This document shows positions 21,622 through 32,812 of a stretch of 64,000 bases of DNA, one piece after another. The stretch's first letter is position 1; each line of letters opens with the position of its first letter. The notes beneath the pieces were generated by a model. That model made no database searches. It was not told where the DNA came from and saw only the letters and a list, made by a program, of their open reading frames with translations. The position numbers were made by a program, and so were the translations under genes. This DNA comes from Sycon ciliatum (Eukaryota > Porifera > Calcarea > Leucosolenida > Sycettidae): positions 20,467,158 to 20,531,157 of the forward strand of contig NC_088645.1 of assembly GCF_964019385.1 (NCBI RefSeq), written 5' to 3'.

Positions 21622-23076
21622 GAGAGAGCTTGGAAGCTCAGGGCCATACGCTATGCTTTTATGCTTTTTTGCCTAGCTCATCGTACATGTTATAAGAACT
21701 GATGGAAATGTCTTTTTCCGTTGATTGGCCACATCACTGTATTGCAAAAACGCTTCAATCAGTTTGAATATTATGAGTTAGGCAAAAGTATTTGCAGAAT
21801 TTATTGCGGATTGTTATTTCTCTAATAATCATCTACTTTTGGTTTGCTCCTTCTTTCCCTTTTTCTCCTTATACTGTAAATCAACAAATTTTGGCCGGTG
21901 AGATATAGAAACCTCTCTAAAGATGCACGTTATTTCCGTCGTGACGCGCAATTTCACGTCAAATTTGAAATCGATCGGTATTTTTGCTCTCACATGCATC
22001 CATTGCTCGATCATGCATCATTTGCTTCTATGACAAACTTTGGCCTGCGATTTACTTTGGCCGGTTGGTACCAAGCGGCGAAATCAGCGAAATTAAATCG
22101 CCAGCGAAAATTAGTTGATTTTAACACAGTAATCCGATTTTCTGGCCTTTTTGTAGTACTACATGTACATTGACCTGTTGAGCCAATGACGCCGCCGAAT
22201 GCATGGTTGCCTGTGGAGCACATTACATAACTTTACAGTCTCCTAAAATACGTATCCTGTCCGACGGCAAAAGAGGCTGCAGATTTAGTTTTTCTGCGCG
22301 TCGACGGGATGTCTGCGACGCGAAAGTTCAGCTCGCGTAATTTGGCTCGCACGTCGAAAAATCAACGCGAGTGACCTGCTGCTCACGTCGAAATTTGGAC
22401 ATTACATAACTTTACAGTCTCCTAAAATACGTATCCTGTCCGACGGCAAAAGAGGCTGCAGATTTAGTTTTTCTGCGCGTCGACGGGATGTCTCTCCTGA
22501 CGTTTACTGGGACCGGCGCTGACTCTGCCGATCACGGCGTTCTGGACTCGACGGGATGTCTGTCCTGACGTTTCCTGGGACCGGCTTAGACTCTGCCGAT
22601 CACGGGCGTTCTGGACTCAACGGGATGTCTGTCCTGACGTTGCCTGGGACCGGCGGACTCTGCCGATCACGGGCGTTCTGGAGTCGACGGGATCTCTCTT
22701 CCGACGTTTCCTGTGACCGGCACTGAATCGCTCGTTCACGCTTATTTTGGAGACGACGGGATCTCTCTTCCAAAGTATGTTTATGCTGACGCATCCTATC
22801 ACCTTATCGGCGTCTATTCTAATTTAATTTCCTCCTCGTCTCCCTATTTCTTTCCAAATCCCACTCTACATCAGAAAGTCGTATGCATAATACGACGAAT
22901 ATTGGTACGGTACGGGACAGATACAGGAGCCCGCAAATATTGTGGACAGCTGTTATGTACAATCCTGTAGAGCCTTTGTAGTCACAGATACGGGACAGAT
23001 ACGGGACAGATACGGGATAGCGCCAGGCGTGACACAAACAAACAAACAAACAAACACACAAACAAACAAATACCAA
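21622..23076 (+). repeat. L monomer, copy 2
   Basis: Nearly identical to 19,383-20,839 at an offset of 2,239 bp, with a handful of substitutions (for example AATTCAGGGAGTC against ACATCAGAAAGTC). Confidence 0.9.
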
Positions 23077-23214
23077 ATTAAAGCTGTGTGGACCCTGGCT
23101 AGCGCCAGACGTTACTGAAGTAACGTCTTCTGCATAGCTACGGGAATTAAAGCTGTGTGGACCCTGGCTAGTGCCAGACGTTACTTCAGTAACGTCTTCT
23201 GCATAGCTACGGGA
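23077..23214 (+). repeat. 69-bp satellite B, two copies, one with flipped palindrome
   Basis: The first copy has the usual GA centre. The second reads GTTACTTCAGTAACG, that is, the centre is the reverse complement of the normal form. This copy abuts the inverted monomer that follows. Confidence 0.9.
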
Positions 23215-24212
23215 ACTCCAGAACGCCCGTAATCGGCAGAGTCCGCCGGTCCCAGGCAACGTCAGGACAGACATCCCGTTGAGTCCAGAACGCCCGTGAT
23301 CGGCAGAGTCTAAGCCGGTCCCAAGAAACGTCAGGAAACCAATCCTGTCGAGTCCAGAACGCCCGTGATCGGCAGAGTCAGCGCCGGTCCCAGTGAACGT
23401 CAGGACAGACATCCCGTCGACGCGCAGAAAAACTAAATCTGCAGCCTCTTTTGCCGTCGGACAGGATACGTATTATAGAAGACTGTAAAGTTATGTAATG
23501 TCCAAATTTCCACGTGAGCAGCAGGTCACTCGCGTTTATTTTTCGACGTGCGAGCCAAATAACGCGAGCTGAACTTTCGCGTCTCAGACATCCCGTCGAC
23601 TCGCAGAAAAACTAAATCTGCAGACTCTTTTGCCATCGGACAGGATACGTATTTTAGGAGACTGCTAAGTTATGTAATGTGCTCCACAGGCAACCATGCA
23701 TTCGGCGTCGTCATTGGCTCAACAGGTCAATGTACATGTATTACTACAAAAAGGCCAGAAAATCCGATTACTGTATTAAAATCAACTAATTATCGCTGGC
23801 AATTTATTTTCGCTGATTTCGCCGCTTGGTACCAACCGGCCAAAGTAAATCATAGGCCAAAGTTTGTCATATAGGAAATTGATGCATTATTGAGCAATGG
23901 ATGCATGTCAGAGCAAAAATACCTATCGATTTCAAATTTGACGTGAAATTGCGCGTCACGTCGGAAATAACGTGCATCTTAACCTCTCTAATCGAGAGGT
24001 TTCTATTTCTCATCGGCCAAAATTTGTTGATTTACAGTATAAGGAGATAAAAAGAAAAGAAGGAGCAAACCAAAAGAAGATAATTATTAGAGAAATAACA
24101 ATCCGCAATAAATTCTGCAAATACTTTTGCCTCAGTTCTTATAACATGTACGATGAGCTAGGCAAAAAAGCATAAAACTAAAAGCATAGCGTAGGGCCCT
24201 GAGCTTCCAAGC
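23215..24212 (-). repeat. Inverted L monomer segment (left arm of 1-kb palindrome)
   Basis: The reverse complement of most of an L monomer: inverted 69-bp units, the ACGTATCCTGTCC block, the L-specific segment and the head. It meets the direct copy at 24,212/24,213 with GAGCTTCCAAGCTCTCTC next to GAGCTTGGAAGCTC, with almost no spacer. Confidence 0.9.
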
Positions 24213-25690
24213 TCTCTCGAGCTTGGAAGCTCAGGGCTCTACGCTATGCTTTTATGCTTTTTTGCCTAGCTCATCGTGCATGTTATAAGAACTGATGGAA
24301 TTGTCTTTTCCGTTCATTGGCCACATCACTGTATTCCAAAAACGTTTCAATTGGTTTGAATATTATGAGTTAGGCAAAAGTATTTGCAGAATTTATTGCG
24401 GATTGTTGTTTCTCTAATAATCATCTACTTTTGTTTTGCTCCTTCTTTAATTTTTATCTCCTTATATTGTAAATCAACAAATTTTGGCCGATGAGAAATA
24501 GAAACCTCTCGATTAGATAGGTTAAGGTGCACGTTATTTCCGACGTGACGCGCAGTTTCACGTCAAATTTGAAATCGATCGGTATTTTTGCTCTCACATG
24601 CATCCATTGCTCAATCATGCATCATTTGCCTATATGACAAACGTTGGCCTGCGATTTACTTTGTCCGGTTGGTACCAAGCGGCGAAATCAGCGAAATTAA
24701 ATCGCCAGCGAACATTAGTTGATTTCAATACAGGAATCGGATTTTCTGGCCTTTTTGTAGTAATACATCTACATTGACCTGTTGTTGACCTGTTGAGCCA
24801 ATGACGACGCCGAATGCATGGTTGCCTGAGGAGCACATTACATAACTTTACAGTCTCCTAAAATACGTATCCTGTCCGACGGCAAAAGAGGCTGCAGATT
24901 TAGTTTTTCTGCGCGTCGACGGGATTTCTGCGACGCGAAAGTTCAGCTCGCGTTATTTGGCTCGCACGTCGAAAAAATCAACGCGAGTGACCTGCTGCTC
25001 ACGTCGAAATTTGGACATTACAAAACTTTACAGTCTCCTATATAAATACGTATCCTGTTCGACGGCAAAAGAGGCAGCAAATTTTGTTTTTCTGCGCGTC
25101 GACGGGATGTCTGTCCTGACGTTTACTGGGACCGGCGCTGACTCTGCCGATCACGGCGTTCTGGACTCGACGGGATGTCTGTCCTGACGTTTCCTGGGAC
25201 CGGCTTAGACTCTGCCGATCACGGGCGTTCTGGACTCAACGGGATGTCTGTCCTGACGTTGCCTGGTACCGCCGGACTCTACCGACCACGGGCGTTCTGG
25301 AGTCGACGGGATCTCTCTTCCGACGTTTCCTGTGACCGGCACTGAATCGCTCGTTCACGCTTATTTTGGAGACGACGGGATCTCTCTTCCAAAGTATGTT
25401 TATGCTGACGCATCCTATCACCTTATCGGCGTCTATTCTAATTTAATTTCCTCCTCGTCTCCCTATTTCTTTCCAAATCCCACTCTACATCAGGGAGTCG
25501 TATGCATAATACGACGAATATTGGTACGGTACGGGACAGATACAGGAGCCCGCAAATATTGTGGACAGCTGTTATGTACAATCCTGTAGAGCCTTTGTAG
25601 TCACAGATACGGGACAGATACGGGACAGATACGGGTCAGCGCCAGGCGTGACACAAACAAACAAACAAACAAACAAACACACAAACAAAC
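24213..25690 (+). repeat. L monomer, copy 3 (right arm of palindrome)
   Basis: A full L unit of 1,478 bp with four 69-bp units; its first part is the right arm of the palindrome. It has small private changes, such as a duplicated CCTGTTGTTGACCTGTTG. Confidence 0.9.
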
Positions 25691-27135
25691 GAGAGAGCTT
25701 GGAAGCTCAGGGCCCTACGCTATGCTTTTATGCCTTTTTGCCTAGCTCATCGTACATGTTATAAGAACTGATGGAAATGTCTTTTTCCGCTGATTGGCCA
25801 CATCACTGTATTGCAAAAACGTTTCAATATTATGAGTTAGGTAAAAGTATTTGCAGAATTTATTGCGGATTGTTATTTCTCTAATAATCATCTAGTTTTG
25901 GTTTGTTCCTTCTTTTCTTTTTATCTCCTTATACTGTAAATCAACAAATTTTGGTCGATGAGAAATAGAAACCTCTCTATTAGAGAGGTTAAGATGCACG
26001 TTATTTCCGACGTGACGCGCAATTTCACGTCAAATTTGAAACCGATCGGTATTTTTGCTCTCTCATGCATCCATTGCTCAATCATGCATCATTTGCCTAT
26101 ATGACAAACTTTGGCCTGCGATTTACTTTGGCCGGTTGGTACCAAGCGGCGAAATCAGCGAAATTAAATCGCCAGCGAAAATTAGTTTATTTTAATACAG
26201 TAATCGGATTTTCTGGCCTTTTTGTAGTAATACATGTACATTGACCTGTTGAGCCAATGACTTCGCCGAATGCTTGGTTGCCTGTGGAGCACATTACATA
26301 ACTTTACAGCCTCCTAAAATACGTATCCTGTCCGACGGCAAAAGAGGCCGCAGATTTAGTTTTTCTGCGCATCGACGGGATGTCTGCGACGCGAAAGTTC
26401 AGCTCGCGTTATTTGGCTCGCACGTCGAAAAATGAACGCGAGTGACCTGCTGCTCACATCGAAATTTGGACATTACATAACTTTACAGTCTCCTATAATA
26501 CGTATCCTGTCCGACGGCAAAAGAGGGTGCAGATTGAGTTTTTCGGCACGTCGACGGGATGTCTGTCCTGACGTTTACTGGGACCGGCGCTGACTCTGCC
26601 GATCACGATCGGTCTGGACTCGACGGGATGTCTGTCCTGACGTTTCCTGGGACCGGCTTAGACTCTGCCGATCACGGGCGTTCTGGACTCAACAGGGATG
26701 TCTGTCCTGACGTTGCCTGGGACCGGCGGACTCTGCCGATCACGGGTGTTCTGGAGTGGACGGGATCTCTCTTCCGACGTTTCCTGTGACCGGCGCTGAA
26801 TCGCTCGTTCACGCTTATTTTGGAGACGACGGGATCTCTCTTCCAAAGTATGTTTATGCTGACGCATCCTATCACCTATTCGGCGTCTATTCTAATTTAA
26901 TTTCCTCCTCGTCTCCCTATTTCTTTCCAAATCTCCCTCTACATCAGGGAGTCGTATACATTATACGACGAATATTGGTACGGTACGGGACAGATACAGG
27001 AGCCCGCAAATATTGTGGACAGCTGTTATGTACAATCCTGTAGAGCCTTTGTAGTCACAGATACGGGACAGATATGGGACAGATACGGGATAGCTCCAGC
27101 CGTGACACAAACAAACAAACAAACAAACACCAAAC
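25691..27135 (+). repeat. L monomer, copy 4
   Basis: 1,445 bp, more diverged from copies 1-3 (for example a CACGATCGGTCTGGACTC variant in one 69-bp unit). It is followed without a gap by an S monomer. Confidence 0.9.
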
Positions 27136-27927
27136 GAGAGAGCTTGGAAGCTCAGGGCCCTGCGCTATGCTTTGTTGCCTAGCTCATCGTGTATGTTGTT
27201 AGAACTGATGGAAATGCTTTTTCCTTTGATTAGCTACATCATTGTATTGCAAAAACCTTTCACTGAGATACTGAAGTAACGTCTTCTGCATAGCTATGGG
27301 ACCGGCGCTGACTCTGCCGATCACGGGCGTTCTGGAGTCAACGGGATGTCTGTCCTGACGTTTCCTGGGACCGGCGCTGACTCTGCCGATCACGGGCGTT
27401 CTTCTTCTTCTTATTATTATTATTATTATACTGACGGCAACTAACATCCATTCTGATTATATTTACTCGTCTCCCTACTTCGTATTTCTTTCCAGAAAAT
27501 CTCCCCATACAGCAGGGAGTCTATTACAGAATATGACACCCTGCTATACATCTACATGACTGTATATACGTTATAATTATTATGCAATCGGCCTATATGC
27601 GATTCCCGGACTGGTCGACAGGCGGCCCAGCCAGCCTGCTAGTGGGATCTCGGCCTCGCACACAAATCCACACAAAATGTTACTGCACTGAATGCATTCC
27701 CCCGATACACTTCGCATATATACTCATTCACTTGATGATACCGTACTCTTGATGGTACGGGACAGGTAAGGGATAGCGCCAGGCATGTCGAAGGCATGTC
27801 GATGGCACAAACAAACAAAAATATTGTGGCCAGCTATCTTTGCTGGTACGGTACAGTACGGGACAGATACGGGATAGCGCCAGGCGTGACACAAACAAAC
27901 AAACAAACAAACAAACAAACACCAAAC
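27136..27927 (+). repeat. Complete S monomer
   Basis: 792 bp, including a local duplication of GGCATGTCGA in the tail. The next S monomer starts immediately. Confidence 0.9.
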
Positions 27928-28527
27928 GAGAGAGCTTGGAAGCTCAGGGCCCTGCGCTATGCTTTGTTGCCTAGCTCATCGTGCATGTTGTTAGAGCTGA
28001 TGGAAATGCTTTTTCCTTTGATTAGCTACATCATTGTTTTGCAAAAACGTTTCAATGAGATACTGAAGTACAAGTAACGTCTTCTGCATAGCTATGGGAC
28101 CGGCGCTGACTCTGCCGATGACGGGCGTTCTGGAGTCGACGGGATGTCTGTCCTGACGTTTCCTGGGACCGGCGCTGACTCTGCCGATCACGGGCGTTCT
28201 TCTTCTTCTTCTTATTAAAATACTGACGGCAACTAACATCCATTCTGATTGCATTTACTCGTCTCCCTACTTCGTATTTCTTTCCAGAAAATCTCCCCAT
28301 GCAGCAGGGAGTCGTTTACATAATATGACTCCCTGCTATACATCTACATGACTGACTTGTCAGTTTGAGCACTCTGGCAAGATACGTTCGGGCCTGATTG
28401 GAAATTTTTATTTTCATTGCTATCAGGTTCGGCCTCATTTTCTCTGTGCTGCGCTGATGAGTTCAAAAAGAACGAAACATCATGCTGTCCGCAGATTGAG
28501 TAACTGTATATACGTTATAATTATTAT

Positions 28528-28802
28528 CAAGAGTACATAACCCCCCAGAGTGTGCAACGCCGATCCAGCTCTGTGTAGGGTCTTGGTCGAGCGGAATCGG
28601 ATCTTCTGATGTCATGCGTACACTTCACACCAGCCGGTCTCGAGGCAGGGCACCATTGTTTTTGATCCAAGAGTACCCGCGACTTCCCGGGTTCCCCTCG
28701 GATGTGTACGGTATTATGACGCAAAGATCCGATTCCGCTCGACCAAGACCCTATGCAGAGCTGGATCAGGCGTTGCACACTCTGGGGGGTTATGTACTCT
28801 TG
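28528..28802. mobile_element. Palindromic MITE 1 with TTATTAT target duplication
   Basis: It begins CAAGAGTACATAACCCCCCA and ends TGGGGGGTTATGTACTCTTG. The arms extend over about 85 bp, including a GGTCTTGGTCGAGCGGAATC-type stretch. TTATTAT is duplicated (28,521-28,527 and 28,803-28,809). Other S monomers show the empty form with one TTATTAT. hAT-like ends are possible. Confidence 0.9.
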
Positions 28803-28952
28803 TTATTATGCTATCGGCCTACATGCGATTTCCGGGCTGGTCGACAGGCGACCCAGCCAGCCTGCTAGTGGCATCTCGGCCTCGCACACAAATCCACACA
28901 AAATTTAATGTTACTGCACTGAATGCATCCCCCCCCCCCATACACTTCGCAT

Positions 28953-29273
28953 CAAGAGTACATAACCTCCCAGAGTGTGCAACTCCACTAAGGGTGCTGT
29001 CCCGACAGAATTTCAAGTTGACGTCATTTTGATGATACAATGCGCACTGTACACGGATTATCAGACGAATCCGGAACCTGTGGTTGACCGAAGCCGATCG
29101 ATCCTGTACAAATTATTTCAAAGAAAAACGTGTGATGCGTTGACACCCGTACACATGTTGTAAATCACTGCTGCAAGGAGCATTGCGTCATAAATAATGA
29201 CGTCAACTTGAAATTCTGTCGGGACAACAGGGTATGTGGGAGTTGCACACTCTGGGGGGGTTATGTACTCTTG
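28953..29273. mobile_element. Palindromic MITE 2 with 8-bp target duplication
   Basis: It has the same ends as MITE 1 and inner arms with TCAAGTTGACGTCAT and its mirror. CTTCGCAT is duplicated on both sides (28,945-28,952 and 29,274-29,281). The empty site ACACTTCGCATATATACTC is present in the other S monomers. An 8-bp duplication points to the hAT superfamily. Confidence 0.9.
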
Positions 29274-29484
29274 CTTCGCATATATGCTCATTCTCTTGAT
29301 GGTACCGTACTCTTGATGGTACGGGACAGGTACGGGATAGCGCCAGGCATGTCGATCGCAGAAACAAACAAAAATATTGTGGCCAGCTGTCTTTGCTGGT
29401 ACGGTACAGTACGGGATAGATACAGGATAGATACAGGATAGCGCCAGGCGTGACACAAACAAACAAACACACAAACAAACACCA

Positions 29485-30047
29485 AATTAAAGCTGTGTGG
29501 ACCCTGGCTAGCGCCAGACGTTACTGAAGTAACGTCTTCTGCATAGCTACGGGAATTAAAGCTGTGTGGACCCTGGCTAGCGCCAGACGTTACTGAAGTA
29601 ACGTCTTCTGCATAGCTACGGGAATTAAAGCTGTGTGGACCCTGGCTAGCGCCAGACGTTACTGAAGTAACGTCTTCTGCATAGCTACGGGAACAAATAC
29701 CAAATTAAAGCTGTGTGGACCCTGGCTAGCGCCAGACGTTACTGAAGTAACGTCTTCTGCATAGCTACGGGAATTAAAGCTGTGTGGACCCTGGCTAGCG
29801 CCAGACGTTACTGAAGTAACGTCTTCTGCATAGCTACGGGAATTAAAGCTGTGTGGACCCTGGCTAGCGCCAGACGTTACTGAAGTAACGTCTTCTGCAT
29901 AGCTACGGGAAATAAAGCTGTGTGGACCCTGGCTAGCGCCAGACGTTGCTGAAGTAACGTCTTCTGCATAGCTACGGCAATTAAAGCTGTGTGAACCCTG
30001 GCTAGCGCCAGACGTTACTGAAGTAACGTCTTCTGCATAGCTACGGG
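29485..30047 (+). repeat. 69-bp satellite B, eight copies (3 + 5)
   Basis: Three copies, a short AACAAATACC spacer, then five copies, mostly identical; copies 7 and 8 carry a few substitutions. The array ends the 22-kb composite region. 69 bp is 23 codons, so a minus-strand frame stays open as a repeated 23-residue peptide; this is taken as a by-product. Confidence 0.95.
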
Positions 30048-30696
30048 AATAATTATTCGTTTGCCGGTGCATTCATGGCCGTTCAAGTGTCCCGTTTAGG
30101 AAATATTACGCCAGAACACAGAGTGATCGCAACCGTGGAACTGACCAAAACCTATTGCAGGTACCCTTCTGGCCCGGTCCTTCCGATCGAGGTACCATCC
30201 AGTTCACTGCTGCCATTCTCTGGAAGAAGACACCGCCCATGGTACGCTGTGAACCTTGTCACGCCCATTTCTGTGCTCTCTCGAAAGCGTCCAAATATTC
30301 AAATAAGTCACCTTTTTATCTGTACACCAATGGTCAATCCTTTCTAATTTGGTGTCAGATTTTATCTGATCAAATCCCATCTTATTGCTACCTAAAGTTC
30401 TGCAAGGATGTTAGGAAATGAACTTCTCGACATCAAATCGGTCAGTTACACTCCGTGTTTTCGGTTTTCAACATGGTTCTGATTCCCACAGATCTATCTG
30501 TAACATATTAAGTTACCTTCGGTGACTTCTTTCACTTTATGAGTTTTTCCCCTCCCATCTCCTCCCCATTACTATTATTATTAAATTTGTCATGTCGCTC
30601 TCATGTATAGAAGAAGGCGCCAACGCCTATTTGTGTTGCCACTTGAAATGAAATATAACAACAACAACGACGACGACAACAACAATTTTCCGATGT
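30048..30696. other. No recognisable gene
   Basis: Short plus frames (30,075-30,347 and 30,155-30,421) have non-repetitive composition and one CEPCHAHFCALSK stretch, but no known domain. A run of CAA/CGA triplets lies at 30,656-30,685. Confidence 0.5.
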
Positions 30697-30972
30697 CTAA
30701 ACTAAAGCGGGTTCATAATACGGCACCCACTCCACGATGTAGCGTATTCGTATCCTGTCCGAACGTATCGATCCCGCTTCATACCGCATGGCGCGCGACA
30801 GCATGCCCTGGTTTCCCCAGCCTGGGCTATGTTCTGTTATCGGACCATCTGTTATCGGCTGGTCGGTGTAATCGAGACTCGCCGCTGCGTCACTGGGTGG
30901 TTGGATGGTGAACTCCATGATCACTCTGTCCTCAGTGTCATGCAAACACTGCACTTTGACTGCGTGATTGAA
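30697..30972 (-). CDS. Candidate host terminal exon, copy 1
   Basis: On the minus strand the frame reads HAVKVQCLHDTEDRVIMEFT through MRYEAG and RIRIRYIVEWVP to a stop. It resembles the minus-strand frame at the window end: VQCLHDTEDRVI against VQCLHITEDHVI, and RIRIRYIVEW against MLRIRFIVRW. The stop codons fall at matching places, inside the shared CGATGTCTA of the plus strand. An AG acceptor could lie near 30,970-30,980. The conserved protein sense and aligned stop suggest two members of one host family, or two copies of one element. The family is not recognised. Confidence 0.4.
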   Translation of the reverse strand, partial: FNHAVKVQCLHDTEDRVIMEFTIQPPSDAAASLDYTDQPITDGPITEHSPGWGNQGMLSRAMRYEAGSIRSDRIRIRYIVEWVPYYEPALV

Positions 30973-31140
30973 CGGCCAAACTAACCCATCATCATTTCTG
31001 CCCTAGAGCGGAGAAAAACAGCAACGAGCGAACAACACAACATAAACACGTGCAATAAAAGAATTAACTCAGATGGAGAGCCATTGAGCCAAAAATTATT
31101 CATAAAAGTTCCTTGGTCATTTTTAATTTAAAAAAATAAA

Positions 31141-31215
31141 AGAATAGAAAGGAAAAGGACATATAGAAACGAGTTACGAGTAACTCTCCACCACTCGTTT
31201 CCTTATTATGTCCTT
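31141..31215. repeat. Short hairpin, GGAAAAGGACATAT family
   Basis: GAAAGGAAAAGGACATATAG is mirrored by TTATGTCCTTTTCTTTTCC around GAGTAACTCTCC. The same terminal sequence bounds the large fold-back at 47,890-48,770, so this is a solo or deleted copy. From 31,216 to 32,050 no gene or repeat is recognised. Confidence 0.7.
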
Positions 31216-32063
31216 TTCTTTTCCACTTTTATTATTGGCTCAATACCCGAGTTTCAAATAAAAGAATAATGATAATAATAATAAGAACACGACACACGAG
31301 ATATACATTTATGCGTTTTCCCCCGCTGAAATGGTACTTCCGACCTCACTCATGCATTTCTGCTAGCAATCGTATTCACCACTGCTGTCTGAATAAAGAG
31401 AGCTACGGTTTTCTGGCAAGGCTACAGGGGAGTTCCCCTTTTTACTTCTTAGACAGTATTGTCGCAAGGAGACAGTCGCACATTGAACAATTTTCTAACT
31501 ACAGGGTTCTACATCCTTCGTGCTGAAAAGGTCAATTAACATTGGTTCTAAATGCGGTCACAACTGGTCTAAGCATTCATGGATGCAGGAGTAGGACCGT
31601 GAGCCACCAAACCTGAATCTTCAGAGCCCCTCCCCACTAGATTGTCGCTAGTTTCGGACTTCTGGCTACATCTGACGCCATGGTTTAGAGCCCTGTACAA
31701 CTTCAACAAAGTTCAGAGCAATAATTCTGGTTTTCTACCTTGACTAGGCAATAGTAAAAGGAAAATCCTTTTGGGGTTTCGCTTGGGTGAATCTTCATGC
31801 ACATCCGAGGTCCACTCTCGTCTGGACCTGAACGCAGAGGGATATACACAGACGATGTGCAGACATGTTACAGAAGTACACAGAAATACACGCCACAAAC
31901 CACAATGTACCAGATATACACACCCGTCACAAGAGAAACACGCGAATCTGCAAATGCAAAACGATGGCTAAACACCCAAATACTAATTATAGCAGACAAC
32001 ATCTGAATAAAACAGATTACTAGGGCGGTAACCTATACGCACTCTACAAGTGCTTGGGTCGAC

Positions 32064-32225
32064 ACACTCACACTCTCACACAAAAAAACACACACACGCA
32101 CACACACGCACACAAACACACACAAACACACACACACACGCACACAAACACACACAATCATACACACACACACGCGCGCGCGCGCACATACACATACACG
32201 GACATAAGCACACGCGAGCGCGCGT
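32064..32225. repeat. CA/CG-rich microsatellite
   Basis: Imperfect (CA)n with a CGCGCGCGCGCGC patch at 32,172-32,185. Confidence 0.9.
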
Positions 32226-32812
32226 GCGTCAACACATTCAGGGTAAGCATGTGCAGCCGAAGCACAACAATCCTTCCAGATAACACACCGATGTAGAAGG
32301 CGTCGCTGAAGAACGGTTTGGCCTGATTACAGCGATAATTGATATTATCAAACACCTGAGTGTAAATAGTACGGCGATATCGCGAAGGGATTGTACCAAT
32401 CTAGAACACGGGGAATAGCAGAGAACAGAGAGTCTGTTAGCATACGATAAATATCGCACGCAAAGTCCTAATCACAAACGTCTGTAGCAGTTGTGTTAGA
32501 AGAAAAGATTCAGACATGTGTAGATATGTTTCTGAAAGCGTTCACTGACCGTCCACACGCGATGGGCAAGCCTTTTTATTCTCGTCAACTTCTCGAGGTC
32601 ACGCTCGAGCTGGTCCTGAAGACAAGATGGACAAGCATGTAGAACACAGGTCAATAAAGTCATACACCGTCATACACTGCCATACACCGTCATACACTGT
32701 CATACACATTTTTGCAAACGATTGAAACCACTTACACATACATTGGCGCGTGCACGCAAACACATGCATCCACACACATAATAATATTATCACAATGGAG
32801 GAACAAATCATC

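Larger units (their letters stand above)
27928..29484 (+). repeat. S monomer broken by three insertions
   Basis: The S order can be followed through its head, 69-bp units, hairpin and tail, but it is interrupted by a 149-bp insert (28,354-28,502, flanked by ACT) and two fold-back MITEs. Removing them would give a normal-length unit. Confidence 0.85.
8081..30047. repeat. 22-kb composite array of S and L monomers
   Basis: The sequence GAGAGAGCTTGGAAGCTCAG recurs at 8081, 8972, 10,671, 11,439, 16,469, 17,240, 18,016, 19,383, 20,840, 21,622, 24,213, 25,691, 27,136 and 27,928, with inverted copies ending near 24,212 and at about 49,960. Uninterrupted spacings fall into two classes: S, 768-792 bp (10,671; 16,469; 17,240; 27,136) and L, 1,445-1,478 bp (19,383; 24,213; 25,691). 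Both share a head of about 130 bp, one to five copies of a 69-bp unit, a block around AGGGAGTCGT, and a tail GATAGCGCCAGGCGTGACAC plus (CAAA)n. No open frame encodes a recognisable protein. LINE, MITE and fold-back insertions interrupt it. Confidence 0.9.

Noticed and set aside
8081-30047. CRISPR-like array, because of regularly spaced repeats
   Set aside because: Units are 69 or 775-1,450 bp with no short repeats alternating with unique spacers, and the sequence is eukaryotic.
29659-30072. 137-codon minus frame with repeated SRSYAEDVTSVTSGASQG peptide
   Set aside because: Satellite B is 69 bp (23 codons), so the frame stays open by arithmetic. The frame also varies freely with copy number.
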